Below, piece after piece: positions 1 to 11,164 of a stretch of 64,000 nucleotides of DNA. This DNA comes from Delphinus delphis (lineage: Eukaryota; Chordata; Mammalia; Artiodactyla; Delphinidae): NCBI RefSeq assembly GCF_949987515.2, contig NC_082698.1:3505455-3569454 (forward strand), in the 5' to 3' direction. The notes under the pieces are model-generated. The model did no database searches and was not told the origin of the DNA. It saw nothing but the letters and a program-made list of their open reading frames with translations. The translations under genes and the position numbers were made by a program. Position 1 is the stretch's first letter. The number at the start of each line of letters is the position of its first letter.

Positions 1-1447
1 GCTCCATTAGCATCACACTTTGTGGAGATTTGGCCCAGATTCTGCCATTAAGCTCTTAATCAATCTTAACTTTCAGTAACAGTGTCATGATTTTAGTATA
101 TTTTTAAATCACCTTGTAAGTATCTTCATAGGTATAAATCATTTATTTAAGAAATATTTTTTGAGAACTCATCATGTACTAGCTTATAGGAATAATATCT
201 TTCCAAGACAGGGTTAACGATGGATACAGGCTATATTGGGGTTGCTAGGTAGGCACCATTTTAAATCAGAAGAATAAAATAGTGGTATATTTAAAATACT
301 TAGAACATGAGCTGCTATTGTATGGTAGGTACAAAATATTCTTTTCTTCTCTCCTACCCCAGTTTTTTTTTTTTTTTTTTTGTCTTAATATGAGGAAGAC
401 AGACTCTGCATTCTTTTTGCAATCTCATAACCAGAGAGGTGGAAGGAAATGCAATGCTTTGTGGGAAGACATCAGCACTGGAGAATGTGGAGTGTCCAGG
501 GTATGTGTTCTGATTCGAACAGCTGGTGATTCCATCTATAGGAGAAAACCCTTGATGTGACCACACTAAATAGATCAGTAAATCTGAAATCTTCATGAAA
601 AATAACAATAATCTTCTTTTTCTTTAGGTAAAAGGGAGAGAATAAACCAAAGGATTCTAGGGGTTTTTTAAATCGATTTTTTATTGAAGTATAGTTGAAT
701 TACAAGGTTCTAGGTTTTAACATCAAAAAATTTCAAGACAACAAAACCCAGAGTTAGTTTAGTCTAAATAACCAATCTGTATACCAAGTGCTGGGAATAG
801 AAAAGTAAGTAGGCCAATTGTCGGCTGAAATACGATAAGAGAATCCATGTTTTAAAAGATATGGAGTTATAGTTCTTAAAGGTAGCAGTTAGATAAAGTA
901 AAGGATGGAAGCAAGACCAGTTCCCTTTGGGATTTCCGATGACAGTGTAACAGATGACTCCAGATGACAGTGTAAGAGGAGGGATGGAAAGAAATTATAT
1001 TAACAAACTGTTGTTGATGGTTATAATAAGATTTAAGCAACCAAATAACCGAAGCTGAAAGCCTAACATATTTTTCAAGATGATTTAGAAGGATGCTAAC
1101 GTGGAGGATGTCAAAAGCTGCAATTATGTCTGAACTCATTTTAGGAATGGATTCCTGGCATTGGCTGCACGCCGTGTGTTATCACATCCTGATGAGGGCA
1201 TTTTAGTGCATGACCAAAATTGGAGTAAACTCTTCAAAACCCATTATTGTCATCTAGATGCATTTCCTCCATGTTGCTATCACCAGTTTGAATTAGATTA
1301 GCATTTTTTTTATAATGGGGATTAGCAGTTTTTAAAAATCCAATATACTTAAAAGGAACTATTTTTAGAGAGCTTGTAATTGTCTGTAGGATAGATGTGT
1401 TTGTCACTTCACATAACAGCACAAAGTAACAGAAAATATTTAGAAAG
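1..1447. other. Unique AT-rich sequence, no gene seen
   Basis: No open frame longer than about 100 codons and no exon-like pattern that I can support. It contains a poly-T run at 363-381 and the probable L1 tail listed separately at 676-706. The rest shows no recognised repeat, though decayed elements may be hidden in it. Confidence 0.5.
676..706 (-). mobile_element. Very short L1 3' tail fragment
   Basis: About 30 bases read as a T-run followed by ttattgaagtatagttga, the reverse complement of the artiodactyl/cetacean L1 3' end seen at full strength at 46.5, 54.0 and 58.8 kb. Imperfect copies of aggttctaggtttt flank it (651-668 and 705-719), as a target-site duplication would. It would be an extremely 5'-truncated insertion. 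The shortness keeps confidence low. Confidence 0.45.
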
Positions 1448-1692
1448 CTTAAAACATTTTATTATTTTGTTTGTTTGTTTGTGTTTTGTGGTATGGGGGC
1501 CTCTCACTGTTGTGGCCTCTCCCGTTGTGGAGCACAGGCTCTGGACGCGCAGGCTCAGCGGCCATGGCTCACGGGCCCAGCCGCTCCGCGGCAGGTGGGA
1601 TCCTCCCGGACAGGGGCACGAACCCGTGTCCCCTGCATCGGCAGGCGGACTCTCAACCACTGCGCCACCAGGGAAGCCCTTAAAACATTTTA
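1448..1692 (-). mobile_element. CHR-type tRNA-derived SINE with target-site duplication
   Basis: On the minus strand it reads from the ggcttccctggtggcgcag head through the GC-rich right half to an A-rich tail (the plus-strand T/TTTG-rich run at 1462-1485). The 14-base direct repeat cttaaaacatttta flanks it exactly at 1448-1461 and 1679-1692, so the element itself is 1462-1678. The head derives from a tRNA and carries the Pol III promoter (A- and B-box-like words). It encodes no protein and is moved by L1 machinery. The short open frames here are shadows of the SINE. Confidence 0.93.
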
Positions 1693-2049
1693 ATCTTAGA
1701 TATTAAGATTCAAAGATAAAAATGTTGAATCCTACTTTCTGGCTAATGACGTTTCCTTTTTAAGGTGGCTGTAGATGTGTATTAAATCCATAACTACAAG
1801 AAAGGCACATAAATCTTGCATTCTATATGGACCTTCAATGAAAGCTGGGAAGGTTCTTTTGTTCTTAAACTAGAAGTGTTGCCTTTGCTGTTTGCTGAAT
1901 CTTTGTTGTCATCAGCCTTGAAAATGATGGGAACTGTGAATTTCTAATATATTCTGAGGCTTTATGAAACTGTTTTAATTTATGAAATTAAGTTTCTCTT
2001 AAATTCAATCTTCTAACCACGTCGTTGTTGAAAATCAATGTGTGGCCTC
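1693..2049. other. Unique sequence, nothing recognised
   Basis: AT-rich stretch between the SINE and the MER5 copy, with no gene-like frame and no clear repeat. Confidence 0.5.
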
Positions 2050-2264
2050 GGGTTTCTCATCCTCAGCACCATCAGCATTCTGGACCAGATGCCTGTGGTT
2101 GGGGATCTGTGTCGTGGGCTGTTGAACAGCATCCCTGGCTGCTACCCACTGGATGCCAGTAGCAACACTCCATTGCCCTCACCCAAGCGCAAGAACGAAA
2201 ATGTCAACAGACATTGCCAGGTGTCCCCAGCAGGACGATGTCACCCCTGGTTGAGAGCCACTGG
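2050..2264 (-). mobile_element. MER5-type hAT-Charlie DNA transposon remnant
   Basis: The stretch from ggtttctcatcctcagcacc to ttgagagccactgg matches my memory of MER5 read on the minus strand. Landmarks are the terminal cagtggctctcaa, the internal gacattgccagg (minus: cctggcaatgtc) and the ctactggcatccagtggg segment. MER5 is a non-autonomous hAT-family element that inserted before the eutherian radiation. It encodes nothing. The overlapping 79-codon frame is a by-product. Confidence 0.8.
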
Positions 2265-2449
2265 GTTAACTCGTTGAGTTTGCCGTGGAATTCACATTCA
2301 CAGACAAGTGCATGAGCCCACCTTGTCTCCCGCAGGAGCCCAGACAGTGCCCGAGTGCATATGCTCTCACTGTGTCCAGCACCTTTTCTGACACTCTTGG
2401 CTAATCTCAGTGTTTACCTGCGTCACTAATTTTCTTTCACTTTGTGATA

Positions 2450-3740
2450 ATTTTTTTGTGAGTTTTACTTGATATAATTTCCAATTTATACAGGAGTGGG
2501 AAAGATACAATGAACTCCCATTTACCCAGTTACCAATAGCCAATGTTTTTCCCCTTTGGATTTCTCTTTCATTTCACACAAGCATATACACACACACACA
2601 TATACATATACGTACATATATACATGTATATAACGTATAAAATTATGTTTCCCAAATGAATTGATAGTAAGTGGCGTGCCACGTGCTCCCTCTGCTCCTA
2701 AATATTTTAACATAAATTCCTTAAGAACAAGAAGATTCTGTGACACAATCGCAATCTAAGTACTAGAATGAGTAACTTTAACACGGTGCATAATCCGTTC
2801 TGAAACTCTATCCACTGTCCTCCTACTACACTTTGGAGTCACACCTCACTTCCCAGAGATGGTCCAAAGTCTTGACTTTCACCTGGCTGTTTCCTCCGTT
2901 TTCTTTGTCTTCTTGACCTTGACATTTTTGAAGTGTATAGACCGGCTATTTTGTAGAAAGTCTCTCAATTTGAGTCTGTCTGATGTTTTCTCTTGCTTAA
3001 ATTCACAGTTTGCATTTTTGGCAGGAACACTGAAGAAGTGATGCAGTGTCCTTCTCGGTGTATCGTATCAGGAGGCACATGAGGTCACTTTGTGTCAATA
3101 TGGACGTTGGCTTCCATCACTCGGTGAGGGTGGTGTCTGCGAGATTTCTCCATTTTAAATTTACTATTTTCCTGGTGGTAATAAATAATTTGGGGGAAGA
3201 TACTTGGAGACGATGTCTTTATTATCTTCCTTATCAAAATTTCATCCATTAGTTTTTGCCTCCATTGAGGATTCATGCCTTAACCAACTATTACAATGAT
3301 AGTGGCACTGTTACAATGATAGCGGCAAAACGGAGATTTTATGACACTTCTACTGGGCAATTGGCAGTGAGGAAAAGCTGTTCTTTCTCTCCATTTATTT
3401 ATTCATTCATTTATATCAGTACAGACTTAAAAATTCTTATTTTATGCAATGGATTTTAATCTGTTCCCATCACTATTCTGTGGCTCAAATCGTCCTGGAT
3501 TTGGCCAGTGGGATTCGCCGCCCCCCCAGCCCCCCACCAAGCTGCCTCTGGATTATATCAACACACCTCCATCGTTTTCTAAACAATGTTTTAAAAAATG
3601 TGTTCTAAGCTCATCTTTCCTTGCTCCAGGCGTGGAATCATCCACTTCTTCAAAGAGCCCTGGTTTCTTTTAGTGGGGAGAATATTTAAAACTCCCCATC
3701 TGGGTGTTTGGTGTGGTAACTGGTAATTTAAAGTATACTC
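2450..3740 (-). mobile_element. Ancient L1 (L1M-type) 3' region, antisense
   Basis: About 1.3 kb that tracks an old mammalian L1 3' region. Landmarks in order are the ccatttacccagttaccaat stretch, ttgaccttgacatttttgaa, gaagtgatgcagtgtccttc, ggaggcacatgaggtc, gtggtgtctgcgagatttct and caaagagccctggtttcttt. It is heavily diverged, carries no intact frame and includes the microsatellite at 2585-2632. The orientation call rests on remembered repeat annotation and is less certain than the presence of the element. All small frames between 2.5 and 3.9 kb are noise inside it. Confidence 0.62.
2585..2632. repeat. CA/TA microsatellite
   Basis: Alternating ca then ta dinucleotides with interruptions, inside the old L1 tail. 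Tracts of this kind are often length-polymorphic. Confidence 0.85.
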
Positions 3741-5030
3741 AAGCAAGAACTTGGGGATGACTCTAATATAAATCATCAGAAAGAAAATATAAGATTCAAT
3801 GAACGAGGGAGGGGAGGCATTCTGGAAGTTAGTTATCTCTTGAATTTGCCTGATGAATTGCCTCATGCAAATTCATTCCCTTCAGAGCTTCATTTGCAAG
3901 TGCACACAATCTGGAAAAGTTGGTTGTGCCCTGTTTCTATCATGAGATGACTTGGAGAGAGCTTTACCAGGGAGCTTCCGCTCCGTGGTGCTTGGAAAGG
4001 CATCACACTGGACCCACCCTCTATGCTGCTGAAAGGAGGATCCCAGGGCAGGCAGCAGGAATGACAAAGTGCAGGGGCAGCCTGAGCCTCCGCCCCCGGC
4101 CTGGAGCCCCTTGAACTTGGCGTGGTGATTGACTTCTTTGGAGGCTCAGAGCGTGGAGGGGAGGGGCCCAGCAGGAGGGCGCCTCACTAACTGCATTACA
4201 ATTGCATGAGATGTTGCAAGGTTTCCTATGAACTCGTGGCTTCAGAACACAGGCTGGTGAGCTTCGGGCACAGTTGGCAGCAGGAGAGGAAGAAACGACC
4301 GTCATCTGAAGAGTCAGCACGATGGCGAAGCCAGAGCGTGTGCACTTGGACCGGCATTCCGACTTCTGGCTGAGGTGTGCGCTCTGCAAAAGAATTGCGT
4401 TGGGTAAAACGTGGGCAGGTTCCAGGAGGTATCTTCTCCCTCTTTTGTCTGGTTTTGATAGCAATAATTTGGGAAGCTGACAAGCAGTTTGATTTTGTTC
4501 TGAATATTTGGGCCAGGACCCTAAGCCATTTCTTTCTTCTAAGTAATTTGAACTTGGACCAATCAGGTAGTTCATCAAGATAATTTATCAAGCTAGAAAT
4601 ACGAAGTTTTTAAACTGCCTTTTGATCTGATTATTAGACCAACTATTACAATGGTTGAACTAGTAGATAGTTGTCTCTTTGGGTACTGGGTCCCCTTGTC
4701 ACAATACCTTCTTAGTCATTTCAGACTACACTCACATTGGCCCTTGTAACTGGCAGTCCTGGAGTTTCTGAATAAGAATTTAATTCACTTTGGCTAATGA
4801 CCACAAAACTTTTCTCTAAGTCAGAGAAATTTTCCTGTTACATCTCTATACAAATATATACAGACAAACCCTCTTGGGCCCCCTGGGAGAAGGGCTCAAT
4901 TTTAGGGTGCACACAGCAATGTGTCGGCCCTTCCTACAAGCTAGAGGGACACTTGCAAGACCTTTGGCTACACTCCAAGGAAAAGTCCAGAATAGCTGAT
5001 CTCCTTAGACCCAAATGAATTTCTCATCTT
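3741..5030. other. Unique sequence with chance open frames
   Basis: The 4.0-4.6 kb part is relatively GC-rich, and open frames of 185 and 121 codons overlap there on the minus strand in different frames. Neither translation resembles a known family or shows a domain, signal peptide or convincing splice context. No repeat was recognised. I see nothing functional that I can defend. Confidence 0.45.
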
Positions 5031-5870
5031 CCTTGAACATTTACTGTATACCTTGAGAAATTATTTGGATGCCAACAAATGTGCATAGTGACTGTGATAT
5101 ATTTAACAGTGGATCTAAGTTAGCTTAATATTTTAAATGCTTATATAAGATGAAAATTCAATATTGACTCTGTCCTGTGAAAAAAAACGAAGAAACTTGT
5201 GAGGTTCCATGATAACCTTGTCTGATTACTTTAGGGATGGAAAAATATCTTAATGTCTTTTGCGAATGAACCAGATGCACTCTTGTTGCATTTATGTACA
5301 TTTTGGGAAAGAGAATAAAAATTCCGATTATTCTGAAAATGAGAAAAAACCTTTAAGTTGGTAAACTTTCAGATAAACATCATTTTTATTGTTAATTTAT
5401 TCATTTATTTAAAATGGTTAATCAGAAAAATATAATTAACATCTCACATCTCTACAGTGATGGCCCAGGGATAGAGAAAGATAAAAATAGCAATATTCTG
5501 TGATCTAAAGTGTGTAGTATTAATATAAATGTGTTATTCACATAAAAGTTCTTGATTTGCTCTAAACTGATATTAACTCTTCATCTGTTACAACCAATTG
5601 AGTTAAAGAATTTTCTAGATGATCAATGCAGTAGGCAATTATGTCTGAAAAGAGACAGAATACCAGCAAAATAATTGCCTAATGGCAACTTATGTTGATC
5701 ATTTCATTTGTATTTAATTAAATGCAGTCAAAACAGTTGCTGGGTATATAGTTGGCCTTTGGAAACAATCTTGAATGTCTTTTACAAGCAAACTCTTGCC
5801 AGTGATATTTCCGCTGTTATTTCTTTGAGGGAACAACTTCATAACATGGTTCAGTATGACTCATTAACAT
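5031..5870. other. AT-rich repeat-poor block with inverted repeats
   Basis: No recognised repeat and no coding signal. It contains a perfect 11-base inverted pair, taggcaattat at 5632-5642 and ataattgccta at 5671-5681, nested inside a second pair, tgatcaa at 5620-5626 and ttgatca at 5695-5701. The TAAT-bearing words are homeodomain-like. It could be a conserved non-coding element, but conservation cannot be seen from one sequence. Confidence 0.35.
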
Positions 5871-6264
5871 GGTAACATGACTAGAGTTGTACTAAAGTTC
5901 TTCTGTGGCCACTGGTCACAAGGTGGGTTTTGTGGAGCATTTGAGGCTGATACCTAGTGGTAGTGCCGGGTTGGTATGCTGGCATCTCTAAGAAGACTGT
6001 ATGGCAGAATGAGCAAATGAAAAGTAGAGAAAGAGGATGAGATGAGAGCAAAAGAGTTATCTGCACTGACCACAGAAAAAGATGACCAAAGACAGAATAC
6101 GCTGGTCACTCGAATAATTTTTACCAGTGTGGAAGAGTGAACATTTTCCTCATTTATGAAAAGTGATCCATTATTGAAGCACTGAAGATTTTAGTACATC
6201 CCTATTGGCCTTTGATCCTTTCCTTCATGTACTGCTCTTAGGAGAGAAAATTTCATGTCAGGAT
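5871..6264. other. Unique sequence, nothing recognised
   Basis: Mixed-composition sequence without gene-like frames. A 61-codon minus frame is present but looks random. Confidence 0.45.
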
Positions 6265-6700
6265 AAGTAAGGTTATCTGCCGTAACAAACATGCCCAGGC
6301 TGCCAGTGGCTTAATAAAATAAAAGTTTCTTTCTGTCTCAGGCCACTGTCTGATGCAGTTGGTTGCCTGTTCCAAACTGCTCTCCCCCAAATGGTGACTC
6401 AGGGACCCAGGAGGCTTGTGGGTCCTTCATATCATAGCTGCCTTGGTGTCATCCATTGGCACAAGGGGAAAAGCGTTGGGGGCACAAGTGAGAAGGAGGG
6501 GGAAGATGGGGAGAAGACTGGGTGGGTCAGGCACATTGCATTTTTGACTACTTTGGTCTAGAGGTGACAAACCTCAAGATGATCAGGTTACATTGACCAG
6601 AACTAGTTACCTGGTTATTCCAGTCACAAAGGAAACTCATTGTTTTAGAGAGACACAGGGATAGTGGTGATCACTAATAGTCTCTGCCATGAGTGTCAAC
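6265..6700 (-). mobile_element. Old interspersed repeat, family unresolved
   Basis: The stretch with ccagtggcttaataaaata, the ttctgtctcaggccact segment, ggtgactcagggacccagg and a closing tctctgcca resembles a common ancient mammalian LTR or DNA-element consensus read in antisense. I cannot name it confidently. It shows no coding capacity. Confidence 0.4.
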
Positions 6701-6799
6701 CAAAATTAATTATTTAGGACTTTATTAAATTATATGTTGTGATCCAACCACTTTGTTATTATTTATACTTACTCAGGAATGTATGAGAAATAAACAAAC

Positions 6800-7203
6800 C
6801 ACACACAAAAACTTATCAAAATGGGATCCTGAATCTTCCTTAATTTGATACAGAGTATCTATAAAAACTACTTAAATGGAAAATTGTTTAAAACCTTTCC
6901 ATTGAGATTGGAAACAAGACTAAGATGTCTGCTTTCACAATATTTAACACTGTATTAGGAGTCCTATTCATACAATAAAGAAGAAACAGTTAAAACAAAA
7001 AAAACCTAAGGACTGGAAAAGAAGAACTGAAACTGACATTATTTGGAGATGATATGATTGTGTGTGTGGAAAATCCAAAAAAATTTCTTACTAATTAGAA
7101 TTAGTAAGTGAATTTGGAAAGGTACTATCAGGGTTCTGTCAATATATACAAACGAATGTTATTTTCATATACTAGCAACTCACGATAGAAAACAGAGTTT
7201 AAA
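6800..7203 (+). mobile_element. Old L1 ORF2 fragment, reverse-transcriptase region
   Basis: Degenerate sense-strand L1 ORF2. The stretch from ccattgagattggaaacaag through atttggagatgatatgatt to catatactagcaactca corresponds to the part of the reverse-transcriptase domain that carries the catalytic acidic motif. Stops and indels break it throughout, so it is dead. The same element appears to resume at about 8030 and again at 8824, after later insertions. Confidence 0.7.
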
Positions 7204-8029
7204 ATGCATACAATTTGTATAAGTTTTCTATGCTGGGCCACAAATTATCACAAGTTTAGTAGCTTAAAGAAACACATTTATTGGACTTTCCTGGTGGTAC
7301 AGTGCTTAAGAATCTGCCTGCCAATGCAGGGGACACAGGTTCGAGCCCTGGTCTGGGAAGATCCCACATGCCGTGGAACAACTAAGCCCGTGCACCACAA
7401 CTACTAAGCCTGTGCTCTAGAGCCCGTGCTCTGCAACAAGAGAAGCCACCGCGATGAGAAGCCCGTGCACCACAACAAAGAGTAGTCTCCACTCACTGCA
7501 ACTAGAGAAAGCTCACGTGCAGCAGCGAAGACCCAATGAAGCCAAAAATAAAATAAATAAATTTATTTATTAAAAAAAAAAGAAAGATATTTATTATGTC
7601 ACACTTCCTGTGAGTCAGAACCTGGTTATGACTTAGCGAGACTTTCAACTGTCTTCAATCCAGGTGTCAGCCAGGGCTGGGGTCTCATCAGGAGGCCCAA
7701 TGGGGAAGGGTCCACCTTCAAGCTCACTCCACTTTTTGGCAGAATTCATTTCTTTGAGGCTGTAGAACTCATGGAAGTTTGCTTCTTCCTCAAAGCCCGC
7801 AAATGAACAAGAGAGATTCTAGTGCTAGTCAGCAAGCAAGATGGAGACTTACGTGATGGAGGTTTAGCAAACGTAACACATTCGTGAGGTGACATTCTAA
7901 AACCCCTGCCTAACCTCTTGGTTAGAAACAAGGTATGGGTCATGCTCACGCTCAAGGTGGTAGAATTATACAAGGGCTGGACCCCAGGAGGTAGGTGTCA
8001 TGAGTTTGTCTGCCAAGTCATTCAACTGC
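7204..8029 (-). mobile_element. Ancient LTR-like element interrupting L1, itself split by a SINE
   Basis: After the L1 break, the words gccacaaattatcacaa and tagtagcttaaagaaac, then (beyond the SINE) ggtgtcagccagggctggg, cctcaaagcccgcaaatg and caagggctggaccccagg, follow a widespread mammalian element read in antisense. It resembles a MaLR-type LTR, but the family is not certain. L1 similarity resumes near 8030, so this element landed in the older L1. No coding capacity. Confidence 0.5.
7267..7595 (+). mobile_element. CHR-2-like SINE with imperfect target-site duplication
   Basis: A tRNA-derived head (ggactttcctggtggtacag) is followed by the longer right half, with repeated cgtgcaccacaac words, caactagagaaagctcacg and an AATAAAATAAATAAATTT-type tail. 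The element is 7283-7579. The flanks read aagaaacacatttatt and aagaaagatatttatt. Its right half differs from the other three SINEs here, so it is a different subfamily, probably older given its mutations. Confidence 0.88.
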
Positions 8030-8376
8030 AATGGAACGCATCAACGGTTTAGGAATAAGCATAGCGAAAGATGTGCAAGATGGCTACACAGAAATTACAA
8101 AGTATTAAAGATGTGAAGAAGGTTAAATAATTGAAGGGACATATCATGTTTGTGGAGTGAAAGACTCAATGTCTTAAAGATGTCCACCTCGCCCCCCTGC
8201 CATTTATCTATAGATCCAGTGCAATCACAAAGTTTCAGTAACGTTTTAATGTATTGTTAATCAATAGATTGATTCTAAAATTTAATATTAAAATGCAAAG
8301 AACCAAGAATAAGAAAAGTTAAGTATATTTTTATATTCCAGGAACAAACAAAAAATATATTTCTATAATTCAGCAT
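8030..8376 (+). mobile_element. Old L1 ORF2 fragment, continuation
   Basis: The tttaggaataagcatagcg, gatgtgcaagatggctacac and gatgtccacctcg words and the tctatagatccagtgcaatc stretch follow L1 ORF2 downstream of the reverse-transcriptase core, in the same orientation as the 6800-7203 piece. Highly decayed. Confidence 0.68.
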
Positions 8377-8823
8377 TAAAAAATGGAAAATAGGACCTAG
8401 AGATTGTCACACTAAGTGAAGTAGGTCAGAAAGACAGATATCATACGATATCACTTATATGTGGAATCTAAAAAAAAATGATACAAATAAATTTATTTAA
8501 AAAACAGAAACAGACTCACAGACATAGAAAACAAATTTATGGTTACCAAAGGGGGAAGAGGGGAGGGATAAATTAGTAGTTTGGGATTAACAGACACATA
8601 CCACTATATATAAAATAGATAAACAACAAGGCCCTACTGTATAGCACAGGGAACTATATTCAATATCTTGTAATAAACCTAACGGAAAAGAGTATGAAAA
8701 AGAAGATGCATATATGTGTGTATAATTGAATCACTTTGCTGTACACCAGAACCTAACACAACATTGTAAATCGACTATACTTCAATTAAAAATAGAATAA
8801 AATAAAATAAAAAATGGAAAATA
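8377..8823 (+). mobile_element. Younger 5'-truncated L1 3' end with 16-bp duplication
   Basis: The element (8393-8807) runs from gagattgtcacactaagtga through ctatatataaaatagat, tgtatagcacagggaacta and tcactttgctgtacacc to an A-rich tail. It is the cetartiodactyl L1 3' untranslated end. A perfect direct repeat taaaaaatggaaaata lies at 8377-8392 and 8808-8823, which defines the insertion exactly. It sits inside the older L1 ORF2, whose sequence continues on both sides. Confidence 0.92.
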
Positions 8824-9335
8824 AAATTTTAAATATATAACTTGAGTGTCAAAAACCATAAACTACCTAAGAACAAGATAAAATCCTTGACCTCTTACCT
8901 TTTACTATATACATTAATCAGTTCCAGATAAATTGCAGAAAAAAATGTTAAAGGTAAAACAAAGCTCTCAAAAGAAAACAGAAAAGAATATTTTCATGAC
9001 TTTGGGGTAGACAGATATTTCTTAAATAAGACACCAAAGTGTTAATCATAAAAGAAAACAATTGATAAACTGCATTACATTAAATTTATACTTTTTGCTT
9101 ATGTATGTGACAAAGGCTTCATATCCAAAATATACAAAGAATTCTTGCAAACCAATAAGATATGGTCGAACCAATCAACAATTGGGCAAAAGACTTGAAC
9201 AGAAACCTTGCAGGAGGGAATACCCAAATGGCCAATACACGTATGAAAGAGTGCTTGTCTGCTCTTATCATCATGGAAATGAAGAGTAAAAAACCATGAC
9301 ACATCCATCTAAGTGGCTAGAATGAAAGCAACAGT
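8824..9335 (+). mobile_element. Old L1 ORF2 C-terminal region
   Basis: The stretches around aattgggcaaaagacttgaac, caaatggccaatacacgtat and gcttgtctgctcttatcat follow the end of L1 ORF2 in the sense direction. With the pieces at 6800-7203 and 8030-8376 this makes one element broken by two later insertions. The 75-codon frame here is an L1 remnant, not a gene. Confidence 0.72.
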
Positions 9336-9344
9336 CAATACGTC

Positions 9345-9600
9345 TTTTCCTCTCTTTAGGTCTTTAAAGAATCTCTTTCAACGTTGTTTTGTAGGTTCCA
9401 CTATATAAGTCTTATATTTTTTTGTTAAACTTATCTATAAGTGTGTCTTTCTTTCTGATGCTACTGTAAATGGAATTATTTTCTTAATTTCAGTTTTTGG
9501 ATTATGCAATGATAGTTTATAGACATATAGTTGATTTTTAAATATTGATCTCATATCCTGTACCTTAAGCCTTTGGCAGGCCTGGTCCAGTTTCTGAGTT
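9345..9600 (-). mobile_element. L1 ORF2 fragment, antisense
   Basis: The words tctttaaagaatctctttca, tgatgctactgtaaatgga, ttcttaatttcagtttttgg and catatagttgatttttaaat are the familiar antisense reading of L1 ORF2. It lies directly after the sense L1 remnant in the opposite orientation, so it is a separate insertion or a rearranged piece. Confidence 0.72.
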
Positions 9601-10299
9601 GACAGAAAGACTGGTTTAATTGATGGGTGAAACAAGCGTGTGTCACTTTGTCCCAGAAAAGTATCCCTTGAGGGATACCATCACTGCCTCGTACCGTGCA
9701 GGACTGCCTTACTACTGGCTAACAGCTGAGCGGCTGCCATCACTGGGGCATCTGTTAAATGGACATTTGAGATTAGAGTTCCATCCCCCCAGACAGGGGG
9801 AAGGGACTCACACAGAGGAACTCATCCTCAGGGTCAAGAGTTACAAAACCCAGTCATGCTCCTGTGTGTCCAACAGGGGCTGGGTGAAAAGCCCTATCTA
9901 TCTTGTAAGTTTCGTGATTCTTGGCTGGTTAAGAAGGCCCATAGTACAGGAAGAAATGATCTGCCTGTGTTGTATTCAGAGCCCATTTTTTTCGGTGTCA
10001 GTGAATAATCTGAAGTTATTTTAGGTCACCTCTCTTTTTCCTTCTCCTTATATTGTCCTCTAAAAAGCAGTGTCTAATGCGTGCAACAGATTGTGTGTGA
10101 CATATATATCGCCTATAGAGCCCAATCATATCGTAAGTCTTATGTTAGGACATAAGAACTACAATGTTACCCCAAACCTGCCCTTCCTTAGGGGTTCCTC
10201 CTCACCCCATGCCTCCACGCCTCACTCCAGATTTGTTCTCCTGAATGGAAAGGAAATGGAATTTTCAAGTAGCTGTTATTAGGAATGTATACATGCTTG
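9601..10299. other. Unique sequence, nothing recognised
   Basis: A 134-codon plus-strand frame (9620-10024) has no recognisable domain. The translation reads as random sequence. No repeat was identified. Confidence 0.4.
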
Positions 10300-10645
10300 A
10301 CAGTATGTTATTTAGTTCTGTTTGTTCTTGGGTCTATAAAAATGGTGTCTTTCTACATGTAGCCTCTGGGGCCAGTCTTTTTCACTCCCTATTACATTTT
10401 AAGATCCATCATGTGTTGTAAGTAGCTGTAGCCCGTTTATTTAAATTCTGTATAATATTCCATTGTGTGAATATGCATCCCTTTATATACCATTTTTTTA
10501 TGGGCCATCGACGTTTGGGAGGTTTTTTTCCAGCTTTTCCACTAGGACCAGCGCTGCCGTGGACATTTGTTCACAAGTCTCCGGGGGCCCACGCAGAAGA
10601 GTTTCCCTTGGCCATGTGCAGGAGTGTGACTGCTGGGTGGTGAGG
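10300..10645 (-). mobile_element. Ancient L1 3' fragment, antisense
   Basis: The words gtagctgtagcccgttta, ttctgtataatattccattg, ccatcgacgtttgggagg and gagtgtgactgctgggtgg match the antisense reading of old L1 3' sequence. The first part of the 163-codon open frame at 10463-10954 lies in it, which argues against that frame being a gene. Confidence 0.68.
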
Positions 10646-11164
10646 TCTCTATGCCCATCCTCTCACGATCCCTCTCATTTTCCTTCTTACTCAGCTTCTT
10701 CTCTTTTTCCCCTGCACTTGGACTTCTGCTTCCCAGAGGTCCTAGCGGGCAGGGTTCTGTCTCCTCCTCGGGGTCATATGGGGAAGACTTCCTTCTTCTC
10801 AGGCTGGGAAGAGAGTGCTACGGTGCTGGTCCAGGGTCACCAGCATTTAGTGACTTCCTCCTTGGCTCCGCTCATGACGAGCAGCATGTCTGCTCCATCC
10901 CCAGGCTCCTCCCAGGCTCTGCACCAGCTCCAATGGGCAAGGTGGACAGAGTAACCCCATGTCTTCCCCACCGTGTCCATTAGCAATTCTTTCAAGGCAG
11001 GAAATTAGCTGGAACATGAGAGCCACTGACAGCGTAGATAACACTGGACGTCCAGTGGGGCAGCCTGGTAGAGTTCTGATGGTCCTAATTGCTGAACTGA
11101 CCACTTTAACACCATATTCTTGTGCAGTATTGAGAGCTCCCAGTGTCACTGATATAATCATGAT
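10646..11164. other. GC-richer unique sequence with overlapping open frames
   Basis: Open frames on both strands (163, 110 and 104 codons) overlap here. None shows a recognisable domain or periodicity that I can defend. No repeat was identified. Confidence 0.4.

Noticed and set aside
4021..4591. 185- and 121-codon overlapping minus-strand open frames
   Set aside because: They overlap in different frames in GC-richer sequence, match no family I know, and show no domain or initiation context. Chance openness is the simpler reading.
8824..9600. Twin-priming L1 inversion
   Set aside because: In twin priming the inverted part lies on the 5' side of the sense 3' end. Here the antisense piece follows the sense remnant, so separate events are more likely.
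10463..10954. 163-codon plus-strand open frame
   Set aside because: Its first third lies in an antisense old L1 fragment, and the rest has overlapping frames on both strands.
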